A DNA stretch of 64,000 nt from Chelydra serpentina (taxonomy: Eukaryota; Chordata; Testudines; Chelydridae): NCBI GenBank assembly GCA_037349315.1, contig JBAIAC010000218.1, positions 496,001-560,000 on the forward strand, written 5' to 3'. The notes under the pieces are model-generated. The model was not told where the DNA came from. It saw nothing but the letters and a program-made list of their open reading frames with translations, and did not search any database. Position numbers and translations under genes: made by a program. Positions 22,921 through 33,900 of the stretch are shown piece by piece; within the stretch, counting starts at the first letter, position 1, and every line of letters begins with the position of its first letter.

Positions 22921-25900
22921 TGCTGGCCTGGCTCGGGGTATGTTAGTGGGGGGCAGCGCTGGAATTGCACTGAGCCCTGAGATGCCTTGCGGAGCTGTGT
23001 GATTGCACGGCCCCAGCGCGCTCCTGTCACTGGTACTAGATGCACGTCGTTTCTCACAAAACACAAGGCCAGCTGCCCTCTGGGAAGCAGGGAAAGGAGA
23101 CATTTCGCACTCCAACTAACCGGCATGTCCCCGCTCGGAGGTTCAGATGCACAAACCAAGCGGAGCTAATATCCGTAAGTCTCTTTTTGGACCTCGGAGA
23201 CGGGTTGTTTCTTTTAACGATTTGATCAACTCTGCTTTTTCTCTTGTATTCAGAGAGAAATGAGGGTTTGGACAGAAACCAGTGTCTCACGGCTCCCCCT
23301 TTCTTGGCTGCTGAGGCTGGTGCCTTGCCAGACAGCTACGATCATAGCTGGAGCATCTGTGAATAGTTCCAGCAAAGCAGGACATGTCTAGCAACAATGG
23401 GCCCCTTGGCATGTGGAAACAAATCGTTATGTGGAGGAGCAGCCCAGCTGCTGATGCCAGGTGAGTTCCTGGGCATGTAATTACTGGCTCCCTGGGCAGG
23501 GCTTGTTACCAAAACTTGGAGTCAAGAGCGCAGACTAGTCATTAAATCTTGCACAGAGGGTGGTGGGAGGGTTTTTTGATCCATTGTCCAGCTGGCTCTA
23601 CAATAAAGACCAAATGCAAAAATCAGGGCTCTCCCCAGATTGTCTTTTAGTTCCTTCCTCCCTCTACACCCCCCTCACCTTCTCATCTGGGCTCCTCGGC
23701 AACATGGAAAACACACAAAGATCCAACACTCCCCCAAAAAGTGCAGGTGGAAAACCTCCCCCTCTGCTGCTCTCGGGGAGCGCCTCTTACTCAGTTGCCC
23801 TGTTGTTGTCAAGCCAAACATCTGAGTAAAAAACTCATGCCTTGAAGCCCACCAAATGCAGCCTCTGGCTGGACCCTGCGAGCCCTCCACTGAGACCACT
23901 GTGCTGCTGCTGGCCCGGGCGAGGCCCCACGTAGCTGCAGTGGCCGTGTGTTCTTCCCGTGATGCTCTGCATAGCCGCTGATTTGTAGACAACGAGGCAG
24001 GAAAGGAAGGCCGGCCATGCAGTGCAATGGTTATGCACGACTGTTGGGCAGTACTATGGATCGGGCATGTCAGGCAGGTCCACGAATGCTCCTGCTTTCA
24101 GATCCGGTGTGGTCCTGCAGAGAGACCTGAGAAGCAAATCGCTGTTCCCATCTGACAGGATCTCCCAGCAAACTGTGCGCTCTGCAGCCGTGGCTCCCCG
24201 CCCCCCTTGTCCATGCAGCTGAGAAGCGAGGGGAGCAACGAGCTTCTGAGAGCCCTGGAAATAAATGTCCAAAGGCCCCACCCCTCCCACATGCCACCCG
24301 GCTCCCCCTTTGGACTCCCAGGTGTGGCCCAGGTCCTGTGCTCTGTCCCCTCCCCCACCAGAGAGCCGGCTCGCCCCGGTGGATGGCAGTGCCCATGCAA
24401 CGGGCTTGGGCAGGTCTAACCTCAACTTCCGCTGAACCGCACAGCACTAACCGCAGACGAAGCGCCCACCATCCGGCTCTCTCCGAAAGCCCTGGCCTGG
24501 AGCCTAAACTCCACGGTAAGCAGAGACCAGCCCAGGGCTGCACAACGAGACACCCTGTCAGAGGGCGTCAGGAAGGCTGTAAATGTCCGGTCAACGTACA
24601 GCTCCATAAACACCACAGTGGGCTGTCACCAGCCCTGGCTCTGGCAGGAAACATCCCTCTTTTTCTAGCCACGGCGGTACGTGTCCAGCAGCTCACGGCA
24701 GTGCAGAGTCCTTGGTGGCCGGGGTGGGAGGCTCGTCTGCTGCTCTGTGGACCAGCTGATAGCAGTGATACCCCTGTCCTTCAGGCACAGTGCTGACCCG
24801 AAGCGCGGGCACTCGGCCCAGTGGATGGCGCTGGCTAGAGGTGAGCAAGCCAGTCTGGAGAAGAACCACCCTGGGCTCAGGCCCGGCCTTTGCCGAGGGT
24901 CTGACGTTTGGAAACGTGTCTCCTCCCATTTGTTCGTCATTCCGGTGGCTGCCTTTGCACTCGAGAGCATTCGGGTACCGAGGCTCTGGGTCCGATCGGC
25001 TTCCGGCCTGGGGACAGGAGCTGGCAGGTAGCCACGTTCACCTGCCCCCCTGGCACCCCTGGGGGTGGCCTGCGTTCTGGGCACAGATCCGCTGGGAAGC
25101 TCGGCTCTCTATCGGCACACACATTCTCCATGGTTGTCTGCATGGCTGCCGCTGGCCCGCCGTCCTATCGCATACAGCCAGGACGCGGGATGAGCCCTAG
25201 GGTGTTCCTGCTCACCTGGATCCTAGGTTTGTGCTGTGCCGCCCCGGCACAAGTGACCTGCTGCTGCGGGGCTGGCGGAGGGCTTGGAAGAGAAAGCGCT
25301 CGAGGAGCCTCGTGTGTCCAGGGGCACACACCAGCCCCCAGCCCACTGGGGTGTGGCCGGGGGCCGCTCCTGCTCAGGCAGCTGCAGTGTGGCCGGTCCA
25401 GAGCCCATGGGCTGCAGCAGCCCCCTCTGCAGTGACTCCGGGAGCCACCCCAGGTGGAGGTCGGGGCCCTGTTTGCTGCCAGAGCCACTGGCGGCTTTGT
25501 GCTGCACCTGGAAACACGTCGGGCATCAGTGATTTCACTGCCCTGAGCGGCTCTGGGCACGAGGCAGGGAAATCCCGACGCTAGGAGCTCAGCCATGGCA
25601 GGGTCCCAATGTAACCTCATGGCAGATCCCCTCCCAGCTCCGCTTCAGGGCCCCCGCGTCCCCTTCAGCCTGGGGCTGCTATTTCACCCATCACCTGCCG
25701 TCCTCCACCAAGTACTTGTGGCTGGGCAGGATGAACCAACAGCACCACCTGAGGGGGTGGGATTGTTTGGGAAGAGCCCACCCACTGACTCAGCCCTCTT
25801 CCCCCAAGCCCTGACCCCGTCCGACGGCCACTGGCAAATCTGCGAGGTCTCCCCCGAAAGCTCCTCTCCTGCTGCAGGACAGCTTCGATTCGGGCCCCTG

Positions 25901-26004
25901 CCGCACCAGGAGGCTCTCAGGGTTCAGACCCAGAGCGATAACCCTTCTGTGGGATCCTCCTGGAGGCCCTGGCTGACGCTCATGTGACACCGACAGAGCC
26001 CGGG
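22921..26004. other. Intergenic; no gene seen
   Basis: Open frames up to about 175 codons occur in GC-rich stretches (24.9-25.6 kb) on both strands with no recognisable domain, and no promoter, polyA and splice arrangement could be assembled around them. Confidence 0.5.
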
Positions 26005-26062
26005 CATTGGCGGGCGGAATCGAACCTGGGGCCTCGGGAGCTCAGTGCATGAGCCTCTACTG
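26005..26062 (-). repeat. tRNA-like SINE head fragment
   Basis: On the minus strand the stretch includes GGTTCGATTCCGCCCGCCA, a tRNA-like box B and acceptor end, preceded by a box-A-like tagaggctcatgcactgagc. The 5' half does not fold as a tRNA, so it is read as a SINE remnant. The hAT element at 26063 is inserted next to it. Confidence 0.5.
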
Positions 26063-26376
26063 CAGGGGTCTCAAACACGCGGCCCACGGGCCACACGCGG
26101 CCCGCGGAGTTATCTCCTGCGACCCACCATAGGCGCCGACTCCGCTGGCAGCCACGCTCCAGACATTGCTGAGTGTTTATGTTTGATTAACCCCTCTGCA
26201 TTACAGTTTTTAAAAGTGAACACATTGACTGCATAGAATGCTCTGTTACTCTTCATTTTTGTCATTGTTGACTATACTTTCGTATCATTGTATGAGACGG
26301 TGTCAGTGATGCGGCCCTCGGGCCAACGTACTAGTTCTCATGTGGCCCTCGTGGTGGTCTGAGTTTGAGATCCCTG
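26063..26376. mobile_element. Non-autonomous hAT-like element
   Basis: Ends are CAGGGGTCTCAAAC and GTTTGAGATCCCTG, a terminal inverted repeat with one mismatch. Flanking 8-mers (ctctactg and atctcctg) agree at 6 of 8 positions, a decayed target duplication. Subterminal cggcccacgggcc and ggccctcgggcc palindromes are present. The AT-rich 314-bp interior has no transposase. Confidence 0.75.
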
Positions 26377-26694
26377 ATCTCCTGCCTGAGCTAAAAGCCC
26401 CCTGGCTCGGAGCTGAGGCTGTTGATCAGGCTCGTTAACGGTCTCGGTGCCACTAGATGGGACAGAGCCCCAGGCCCAGGAGGTGTGTGGTTACACTCAC
26501 ACTTGGCCTGTGACCGTTCCAGCAGCACAGGGCCCCCCAGGGTGTGATTGGAGAGTGCCGGGTCCCAAAGGACTTTCACAAGCTCTGTGCAGAGATTGCA
26601 TCACGCTCGCCATCTCTGCTCTAGAGCACTTGGCAACACTGCCACGAGCAGGAGACGACGACGTCTGCCCCCACTGTGAGTTACAGCAGCCTTG

Positions 26695-27932
26695 CCGCAC
26701 GCCCTCAGAGCTCGCTGCACGCCCTCAGAGCTCGCCGCACGCCCTTGGAGCCGCACGCCCTCAGTGCTCGCCGCACGCCCTCGGAGCCGTACGCCCTCAG
26801 TGCTCGCCGCACGCCCTCGGAGCCGCACGCCCTCGGTGCTCGCCGCACGCCCTCGGAGCCGCACGCCCTCAGTGCTCGCCGCACGCCCTCAGAGCTCGCC
26901 GCACGCCCTTGGAGCCGCACGCCCTCGGTGCTCGCCGCACGCCCTCAGTGCTCGCCGCACGCCCTCAGTGCTCGCCGCACGCCCTCGGAGCCGCACGCCC
27001 TCAGTGCTCGCCGCACGCCCTCAGAGCTCGCCGCACGCCCTCGGAGCCGCACGCCCTCAGTGCTCGCCGCACGCCCTCGGAGCTCGCCGCACGCCCTCGG
27101 AGCCGTACGCCCTCAGAGCTCGCCGCACGCCCTCGGAGCTCGCCGCACGCCCTCGGAGCTCGCCGTATGCCCTCGGAGCTCGCCGTATGCCCTCGGAGCT
27201 CGCCCGCACGCCCTCGGAGCTCGCCGCACGCCCTCGGAGCTCGCCGCACACCCTCGGAGCTCGCCGCACGCCCTCGGAGCTCGCCGCACGCCCTCAGAGC
27301 CGCACGCCCTCAGTGCTCGCCGCACGCCCTCAGTGCTCGCCACACGCCCTCGGAGCTCGCCACACGCCCTCGGAGCTCGCCCGCACGCCCTCGGAGCTTG
27401 CCCGCACGCCCTCGGAGCTCGCCGCACGCCCTCGGAGCTCGCCGCACGCCCTCGGAGCATGCCCGCACGCCCTCGGAGCTCGCCCGCACGCCCTCGGAGC
27501 TCGCCGCACGCCCTCGGAGCTCGCCGTATGCCCTCGGAGCTCGCCGTATGCCCTCGGAGCTCGCCCGCACGCCCTCGGAGCTCGCCCGCACGCCCTCGGA
27601 GCTCGCCGCACACCCTCGGAGCTCGCCCGCACGCCCTCGGAGCTCGCCGCACGCCCTCGGAGCTCGCCGCACGCCCTCGGAGCTCGCCGCACGCCCTCGG
27701 AGCTCGCCCGCACGCCCTCGGAGCTCGCCGCACGCCCTCGGAGCTCGCCGCACGCCCTCGGAGCTCGCTGCACGCCCTCGGAGCTCGCCGCACGCCCTTG
27801 GAGCTCGCCCGCACGCCCTCGGAGCTCGCTGCACGCCCTCGGAGCTCGCTGCATGCCCTCGGAGCTCGCCGCACGCCCTCGGAGCTCGCCCGCACGCCCT
27901 CGGAGCTCGCTGCACGCCCTCGGAGCTCGCAG
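26695..27932 (+). repeat. Large CpG-rich minisatellite, 20-bp unit, about 60 copies
   Basis: The main unit is CGCACGCCCTCGGAGCTCGC (20 bp). A 16-bp form lacks TCGC, and a 21-bp form carries an extra C. Sequence variants (CAGTGC, CAGAGC, GTATGCC, CACACCC) are grouped: 16-bp and CAGTGC forms dominate the first half, 20/21-bp CGGAGC forms the second. Each 20-bp unit has several CpGs and one GAGCTC. Because 20 is not a multiple of three and the unit lacks stops in any frame, long open frames occur in several frames of both strands. Confidence 0.95.
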
Positions 27933-28184
27933 GAATCACCAGTGCTAGTTCTGACAACACGTGTGCCCACTCCGGCCTCCCAGCCACAGTTTGGCCCAGG
28001 CCCGTAGCAGGTGTGAAAGGGACCCTGGCCCATGGTGGGCTGCGTGCGTCCCTCCTGGGACTTCGCGGCCACAACCCAATCCCCATGGTGAGAGCAGGGA
28101 ACCCAGCCCCACAGACTAGCTCGGGGAAGGGAGCGTCTAATGAGCAGTAAATGCCAGGGAGAAGGGGAATCACCGTTGCTGTTA

Positions 28185-28345
28185 TTTACGTTATAGTAGC
28201 AGCTACAGAGACTGAGATCGGGTCCTGTCGCGCTGGGCACTGCACAGAGCCAGTCTCTGTTCCTAAGAGCTCGCAGTCCAAAGGGAGGGAGGGCAGGTGA
28301 TTTGTCCAAGGAACAGGCGTGGGTCTGCCCACTAGACCAGGCTGC
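28185..28345. repeat. Old dispersed repeat fragment
   Basis: The segment gctgggcactgcacagagcc, then ctgttcctaagagctcgcag resembles a repeat pattern also visible near 11775-11840 (gcgctgtacaaacataacac, accttacagtctaag) and 40222-40290. Class unknown. Confidence 0.4.
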
Positions 28346-30299
28346 CTTGCTAACCTCAGCACTGCCCAGAGCTCCAGATATTGTATTTCCACTCAGCTGC
28401 TTCGGAGCGGCGCCACCTGCCATCGCAGGGATGGAGGTGGGGTCGGCCAACCTGAATCCAGTTGATTAGAACAATTCTGCTGCCATCTTGTGGGTAAAAG
28501 AGGTTTGCACACTCCAGAGCGCAGAGAACGGGGGGCGGGATTGGCAAACCCGTATACGGCCTGAGCCCGCTATGGAAAGGCCAGGAAAGGGCTGAATTCT
28601 TTGGATGGTCACTGCTCTGCTGTCCAGCCTCCATGGGGCCGTTCCTTGCTAGGCCGCCTGTCTCCGAGACACATGCCAGGAAATCCCAGTGATGCTGGTT
28701 CAGCCAGTGCCCCGTTCGGCTCGTCCAGCTAGAGACACTGTCCTTCGAACTGACATTCTTCTTGCTGCCCTAACGGGCCTGTTCCAGCTGCAGAGAGTCG
28801 GGCCAGCTCCGGTGTTATTAGCACCCTGGGACCCGGTGGCTCTGCAGCCCCCTGCGAGACCCTTTCCTCCCGCACGGCCCCAAGGTGCTTCCTGACTCCC
28901 AGCCTCAGAAAGGCCTTGTACGGCCTGGGCATGTTGCCTGGCAGCTCTGCTCCGTCCCAGGCAGCGGGGTGGGGGGGACAACAGCCACCCGGGAGCGACA
29001 GCCAAACCAGGGGATCACTCCTGCGCTCTCGCTGAATGTGCCACTGACCCAAAGCACCTGTGTGCTCCCTGCATTCGCTGTCACGGCCCTAGCAACCACC
29101 AGTCGGGGGGGGGGGCGCAGAAAAGAGGTGACTGTCGGGTTGTCTCCTCCCAGGATGTAGGGGTGTTTGGAGCTGGGACTCTTCCATGCAGCACACTTGG
29201 GTCTCTGTGCCCAAGGGTTGGTCTGTGCTGACACCCAGTGGCCATGCCTGGCACACAAAGCCAATGTGTTTGGTGTAGCGGCTTTTAGCCTGAGCAAACA
29301 CGTGTGCCAGGGAAATGTGAATCAACCCCCCTGGGCAGGATTTGGGGTGTAAGAGCCGGGCCAAAGGCATCACTGTCTCCCATCACCCCCCCACAAACTG
29401 CTCAGGCGCCAAGGGGGCCCTGGGGTGGGTGAATGAGCATCAGAACCATTGCACAGAGGGATGGAAACGCTCCATTTGGCCCCTGCCAAGGCAGGGTTGT
29501 CCCCTACCGTCTAGATCCCAGGCCCGGAGGCCCTGGCCAGAACGGCAGGGTCGGATCTGTGCTCCCTTGTTATTGTTTGCAGAACAGGAACAGGTCCTCG
29601 TACTCTGAAACGCCCCCCTCCCCTTGCAGACGGGAGGGAAAGGGGGAGTTAAAACTGACCCATCCTTCAGTGACTGGGGCTTGTTCACCAGGAGCTCCCC
29701 AGGGCCACGCTGGGACCTCACGCCTGAGGTCACATGCTCCCTCTCCCAGCCTGCTCTGAGTGGATCTCAGAAATGTGGGGGACCCAGGGCCCATGGGCCT
29801 TTGAAAACTGTTTGCAGCAGCGAACTGTCCAGCTCCACCTTCCCACAGAGGGCGAGGGCAGGGACCGCACCCCAAAGCTGCTGGGACTAGCCTCTCCAGG
29901 CCCAGAGATACCAGCGAGGGACCCAGATCCTCTCCCGGGGGCTGAGCTCAGAGCCTCATGGTCCAGGGGGTGATGCATGATCTAGTCCTTGCTGCCCCCT
30001 AGTGCCTGCAGGCAGGACTGCGGGTCTCTCTCTCCTGGGCCCCTGCCATACCCAGAGGGAAGGGATCTCTCCTCGGGGGCAGCTGTCCCAGGTCCAAGGA
30101 GGCTAATCAGCTGCCATCTGACTGCAGCTCCAGAGGGGCGCCCAGTGCCTCCGAAAGGCACCAGTGGCTCTAGGGGGCCTGTCCCCTGCGTTAACGCTCT
30201 CCGCCCTCCAGGCCTGGCACCACATCGCTCAGTGCTGCAAAGCACCAGTCAGAGTCAGTGGATCTGCGTCCACAGAGTGGAGGGGCTGGTGGGGCAGTG
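28346..30299. other. Intergenic; no gene seen
   Basis: Downstream flank of the second keratin. No exon, RNA gene or well-marked repeat could be supported. Confidence 0.5.
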
Positions 30300-30760
30300 G
30301 GGGGGTTGGTGAAGCAGTGGGGGGGGGGGGCTGGGGAGGCTGTGCGGGGGGCGGTGGGGGAGGGGCAGTGCATGTGGGGGGGGCTGGGGAGGCTGTGCGG
30401 GGGAGAGGGGGGAGGGGCAGTGCATGTGGAGCAGGGCTGGGGAGGCTGTGCGGGGGGCGGTGGGGGAGGGGCAGTGCATGTGGGGGGGGCTGGGGACGCT
30501 GTGCGGGGGTGGTGGGGGAGGGGCAGTGCATGTGGGGGGGGCTGGGGAGGCTGTGCGGGGGGCGGTGGAGGAGGGGCAGTGCATGTGGAGCGGGGCTGGG
30601 GAGGCTGTGCGGGGGGCGGTGGAGGAGGGGCAGTGCATGTGGAGCGGGGCTGGGGAGGCTGTGCGGGGGGCGGTGGGGGAGGGGCAGTGCATGGGGGGGG
30701 GCTGGGGAGGCTGTGCGGGGGCGGTGGGGGAGGGGCAGTGCATGTGCGGGGGGCGGTGCA
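30300..30760 (+). repeat. G-rich minisatellite, about 52-58-bp unit, about eight copies
   Basis: The unit contains ggctggggaggctgtgcggg, then a G-rich block (ggcggtgggggaggggc) and agtgcatgtgg. Period varies because the G runs vary. The array ends about 115 bp beyond the AATAAA of the second keratin. The plus strand has dense runs of four or more Gs and so could form G-quadruplexes. Confidence 0.9.
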
Positions 30761-30884
30761 CTCACCCTGGGTTGGAATCCTGGCTTTGCTCACACATGGC
30801 ATGAGTTTGCTGGGTCTCTCTCGGGCCCCACCCCAGAAAGCCCCACACAACAGCCCCATCCTGAGCCCGCGCTGCGCCACTTGC

Positions 30885-30890
30885 TTTATT
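30885..30890 (-). terminator. Polyadenylation signal of second keratin
   Basis: AATAAA on the minus strand, about 107 bases after the keratin stop codon. This gives a short 3' UTR, as is usual for keratin genes. Confidence 0.8.
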
Positions 30891-30996
30891 GGAACCCAAA
30901 GCCACAGAAGAGCAAGCGGGAAATCAGTGGGGCAGGGGCAGCTGGGGCCCGATTGGTGGGGAGGGATCCCCCTTTCTTCCCCAGTCCCAGCAGGCC

Positions 30997-33900
30997 TCAG
31001 AGGGGATGCTCCACCTCCTCCGTGCGGGAAGACACCACCCTGCCGTCCAGCAGCTCCTCGATCACCGTCTTCACCCTCCGGGAGGTGGGGGAGCTGTTCA
31101 CAGACTCTGGGGGAAGGAAAACAGGGGAGTGGGGCGGGGCGGAGAATCGGAGTATCCACCCGCACACACGGTGCCCGGCACCCCATGAACGCCCTGCAGC
31201 AGTGGGGAGAACCCAGCCCCTCTGCAGGGAGCACAGGGACATGCCAGGCTGTGACCCCTGCCCGCCTCGGCGTAGTCAGCCTCCGAGTCTGTCGCCGGTT
31301 CCCGTCTGGCCCAGGTCACAGCGACTGAACAGTGTGTCCCCGTCCCCCCGCGCCCCGCGAGGCTCTTCGGGCCACAGGCTCAATGGGCAGCTCTCCCCAG
31401 TGCCAGCACTGCCACTGGCCTCTGACTGCAGCCCCTGCAGAGAGGCGGCGACTGACTGGGCCACACAGCCCGGGCACCCCGCTGCCCTGGAGGCCACACG
31501 TGAGGCCCGTCCCCAGAGGCGAAGGAGAGGCCGTGGCTGGGCCAGCCCCTCCCCCCTGCCAGCACCAAGCTCTGTATTTAACAGGCAGAATAAAGAGAGG
31601 GGAGGGGCGGGGTGATCCCCGGGAGGGCACAGCCCCTCGGACGCTGCCCGGGAGTGAGGCTGGCGCCGTTCTCCCTCCGCTCACCTGGGGGTGTCTGTCT
31701 CACAGGTGACTTGGTGCCAGATCTGCAAAGAGAGAGGACAGGCACCCAGCTGAGCCAGGGAGCAGCAGCCCGAAGGCCCCTCCTGGGCTCAGCCTCTCTC
31801 TCCTGGGGACCCTGGGCCAGGAGTCTGATCAGGGGCAGCCCCAAGTCCCTTGTGATTCTCCCAAAATGCAGCAGCGTCCCCTTTCTGCAGCAAAGGGACG
31901 GTCCAGGCACTGGCATATGGACCCGGCTCGCGCCTGCCAGCATTGATCCAGACACCAGTGATCCCATCTCATGGCTGCTGGTGATACAGGGAATGGGGCC
32001 AGTTCCCAGAACAGAAGGGAGGGGGGAGACCCTGGCACAGGGGCTGCCCTCAGCATTGAGGTAGCGTGGCCTAGTGGTCTGGGCCTGGCCCTTCTCTGGG
32101 GTTCCCCTGCCCACTCCTTGCCCTTCATGGGTTCTTCAGTTTCCTTCTCAAGTTCCAGGCTGCCAATGTGCTCATCCGTGGCCACTAGGGGGTGCCCTAA
32201 GAGAGGCATTTTGCCAAGCTCACCCCCGTTAATAACGTGACATGGGGGCGTCAGTATCACTAGACCCATTTTAAAGCTGGGGAGACTGAGGCACAGAGAG
32301 GGGGAGGGATTTGCCCATCTGAGGGTCTCCTCCCGCCCAAGCCTGAGGCCCCTGGAGCTAAGAGCTGCGTATCCCCGACCTGGCATCGTCTCCCTCCAGG
32401 AGGCGCTGGTAGGTGGCAATTTCCATCTCCAGCCTGGTCTTCAGATCCAGCAGCTGCTGGTGCTCCTCAGCCTGGCGCTGGGTGTCAGTTCTCAGCTGCG
32501 CCAACTCGGCCTCCTTCCTCGCCACGCGCCCCCGCAGCTGCGCCAGCTCGCCCCCATAGCCAGCCTGGGTCTCAGCCAGCGTGCCCTCCAGCGCCTCTTT
32601 CTGAAAGCAAAGGCAGGATGAGCCCAGCTGCAGACTCCGTCCCAGGGGCACGCGGGGGAGTGACACCCTGGCTGGCTCATCAGAGCGAAGCCAATAACCG
32701 ACTTTTCGGTTCGGCCAAATACAGGGAGGGGGGGGTCTCAGGCTGACCGGAATGGAACATTTTTAGGATTTGTTGGCACCGTTCTAGAGCCGTTCTGACC
32801 CCAGCCTTGCTGGCAAGAGGCCTGTGTACCCACCATGCTGCAGAGTGACTGCAGCTCAATCTCCAGGCCCTGGACTATGCGCCGGAGCTCCGTGATCTTC
32901 GTCCTGGCACCCTGGACGGCGTCCGCGCTGGTGGCCACCTCCTGAGCGACTGACTCACACTGCACAGAAGAGAAGAGCCTCAGGGGCCTGGGCACTAGCA
33001 ATGCCATGGCAGGGGCCATCTCGTGGCTCAGGGGCCATTTTGCATCCTCTCTGGTGTGGGATGGAGAGAGACACCTGGACCGTGGAGATGTGGGACCCGG
33101 GGTCGATGCAGCCACCCACCACCAAACCTGTGAGGCGTGGGAATGTGACCATGTGCCACAGGTGAGCGGTAGCAGAGCAAACCATCCACCACAGGGACGG
33201 CACAAACCATCTTGTGGCTTGCTGCTGAGGGGCCCCTACCTGCTCCTTGTGCCAGGCCGCAGCCTCTCTGCGGTTCCTCTCAATGACAGCCTCGTATTGC
33301 TCCCGGATCTCTGCCAGGGCTTTCACCAGGTCGACACCGGGAACAGAATCCACCTCCACGCTGACTGAGCCGCCCAGGCGACCTCGGAGAGCAGCCGCCT
33401 CCTGCAGGATGTAACGGGAACCAGTCCCTGTGAGAAGGAGCAGGAGGCTGGGCAGTGGGCGGGGGGCAGTTGACAGCACAGTGGATCCCAACTTGGGTGC
33501 GGTGACTTAGCCGAGGGAAGGGAAAGGAAGGAGATTCCTTTGTCCCCAGAGGATGTTTGTCCGGATGGATGCAACGTCCCACGCAGCAGGACTGGCAGAC
33601 CAAGCTGGGTATGAGAGGCCCAGGGCTGGAACAGGAGATGAGGCTGCGGGTCGGGATTTGAGGGGTGTTTGCCCAGCTGGGTGTTGGAGGAGGCCAGGAC
33701 TGGGCTAACAGGTGCTGCGGGTCGGGATTTGAGGGGTGTTTGCCCAGCTGGGTGTTGGAGGAGGCCAGGACTGGGCTGACAGGCGCTGCAGGTCGGGATT
33801 TGAGGGGAGTTTGCCCAGCTGGGTGTTGGAGGAGGCCAGGACTGGGCTGACAGGTGCTGCAGGTCGGGATTTGAGGGGAGTTTGCCCAGCTGGGTGTTAC

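Noticed and set aside
22357..23115. 252-codon minus-strand proline-rich frame, and 188- and 161-codon companions
   Set aside because: Translation of the 98-100-bp minisatellite units.
24908..25620. Candidate GC-rich coding exons on either strand
   Set aside because: No recognisable domain, no supporting splice chain, and both strands are about equally open, as expected from base composition.
26447..28150. 567-codon open frame on the plus strand (and 443-, 418- and minus-strand 445-codon frames)
   Set aside because: All come from the 20-bp minisatellite; the repeat lacks stops in any frame, no conserved domain or proper gene signals are present.
30164..31615. 483-codon plus-strand and 347-codon minus-strand open frames
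   Set aside because: Gly- or Pro-rich products of the G-rich minisatellite and antisense of keratin tail exons; no independent gene evidence.
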